DNA of 64,000 nucleotides from Gliomastix tumulicola (Eukaryota; Ascomycota; Sordariomycetes; Hypocreales; Bionectriaceae): NCBI GenBank assembly GCA_001599755.1, contig BCHX01000001.1, positions 2,914,001 to 2,978,000 on the forward strand, read 5' to 3'. The translations under genes were made by a program, and so were the position numbers. The notes below the pieces were generated by a model. That model ran no database searches and had not been told where the DNA came from. It worked only from the letters and a program-made list of their open reading frames with translations. Below are positions 63,529-64,000 of this stretch, piece after piece; the first letter of the stretch is position 1; every line of letters starts with the position of its first letter.

Positions 63529-64000
63529 CTACGACTGGCTGCGGGTGGTGCGCTTAGTCACCTCGCCCTTGGCCTTCTCGGCACCCGTGGCAGTAGCCTG
63601 GGCAGCCTTGTCAGCGGCCTCCTTGGCCTTGTCCTTGGCGTCACCGGCAGCCTTCTGGACAGCGGGCGAGCCGCCGAGGCCAACGAGAGCGACAGTGACG
63701 GCAATGAGGCTGATAGCGATGGCGACGATGCCACCAGCAACCTCAGGAACGAACTTGATGGCCTCGATGGGGTCCCTCTGGAAGATGGTGACGAACAGGT
63801 CAAGCTTCTCCTTGATGTAGAGGACGGGGTCGTCGGTGAACTTGAGGTCGAGGGGAGACTTGGGCTTGTCGCTCTTCTTGGGCTTCTCAGCCTCAAGGAG
63901 GGCCTTCTCAACGGGGTGCTTGAGGTGGAAAGTCTCGGCGGCAAGCTTGGCGGCATCCTCAACGGAGTGACCAATGTAGATGTTGTCGAAGAGGATATCG
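63529..64000 (-). CDS. CNE1: Calnexin, C-terminal part, truncated by the window edge
   Basis: The minus frame from the right edge reads DILFDNIYIGHSVEDAAKLA, then AETFHLKHPVEKALLEAEK, matching the end of the calnexin lectin domain and its juxtamembrane region. A membrane helix follows (GGIVAIAISLIAVTVALVG), then a Lys/Ala-rich cytosolic tail ending TKRTTRSQS with the stop at 63529. Calnexin is an ER lectin chaperone for N-glycosylated proteins. About 157 codons are visible; the signal peptide, lectin domain and P-arm lie beyond base 64000. The frame is open to the edge and starts within a codon. Confidence 0.93.
   Translation of the reverse strand, partial: DILFDNIYIGHSVEDAAKLAAETFHLKHPVEKALLEAEKPKKSDKPKSPLDLKFTDDPVLYIKEKLDLFVTIFQRDPIEAIKFVPEVAGGIVAIAISLIAVTVALVGLGGSPAVQKAAGDAKDKAKEAADKAAQATATGAEKAKGEVTKRTTRSQS

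Noticed and set aside
1..64000. tRNA, 5S rRNA, CRISPR, intact transposons
   Set aside because: No TTCGA-type B-box context with a matching cloverleaf, no 5S-like sequence, no regularly spaced repeats, and no transposase or reverse-transcriptase motifs were found by eye.

Overview
The window reads as a filamentous ascomycete nuclear genome (Pezizomycotina, most likely Sordariomycetes). Genes are interrupted by short introns (mostly about 50-110 nt) with GTRAGT-like donors, CTAAC/CTGAC branch sites and YAG acceptors. Coding regions are GC-rich, and a polyketide synthase sits beside about 25 genes conserved across fungi. I saw no CRISPR array, tRNA, rRNA or intact transposon. Two single ambiguous bases (n) are at 14851 and 30259. 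Exon junctions were worked out by hand from splice motifs and frame, so most are firm to the base but none is backed by transcript data.

Left edge (1-5.7 kb): the C-terminal part of a highly reducing polyketide synthase, cut by the window start, followed on the same strand by a cytochrome P450. This looks like the border of a secondary-metabolite cluster. From 6.3 kb on the genes are mostly housekeeping.

6-15 kb: a nucleoside hydrolase, then RNA-processing genes: LSM8, a U2 snRNA gene (minus strand, 9568-9756), a Pch1/cyclin K type cyclin and the U4/U6 snRNP protein PRP4. 16-26 kb: two AGC kinases of the S6K group (Psk1-like and Sch9) flank a DOMON/cytochrome b561 membrane protein and ATP synthase subunit h. 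A gene-poor stretch of about 3.8 kb lies upstream of SCH9.

29-45 kb: a small unknown protein, a SUZ-domain protein convergent with NAR1 (Fe-S assembly), a four-exon fungal membrane protein, the INO80 subunit Iec1, DAHP synthase, a stretch with a possible decayed gene, a spliceosomal WD40-cyclophilin (PPWD1 type), a FAR-17a/AIG1 protein and the GINS subunit SLD5. 45-64 kb: a large unknown protein, UTP18, a bifunctional pseudouridine-degrading enzyme, a probable GPI-anchored protein, a membrane-linked SDR, a P-loop kinase-like protein, an F-box protein, mitochondrial methylmalonate-semialdehyde dehydrogenase and the C-terminus of calnexin, cut by the right edge.

No clearly new multi-gene system is visible. 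The most distinctive signals are the PKS with unusual reductase motifs, a CGG-N9-CCG palindrome before the P450, three perfect TGASTCA sites upstream of U2, a perfect hairpin followed by T8 at 18.4 kb, and two unexplained pairs of similar short non-repeat sequences.
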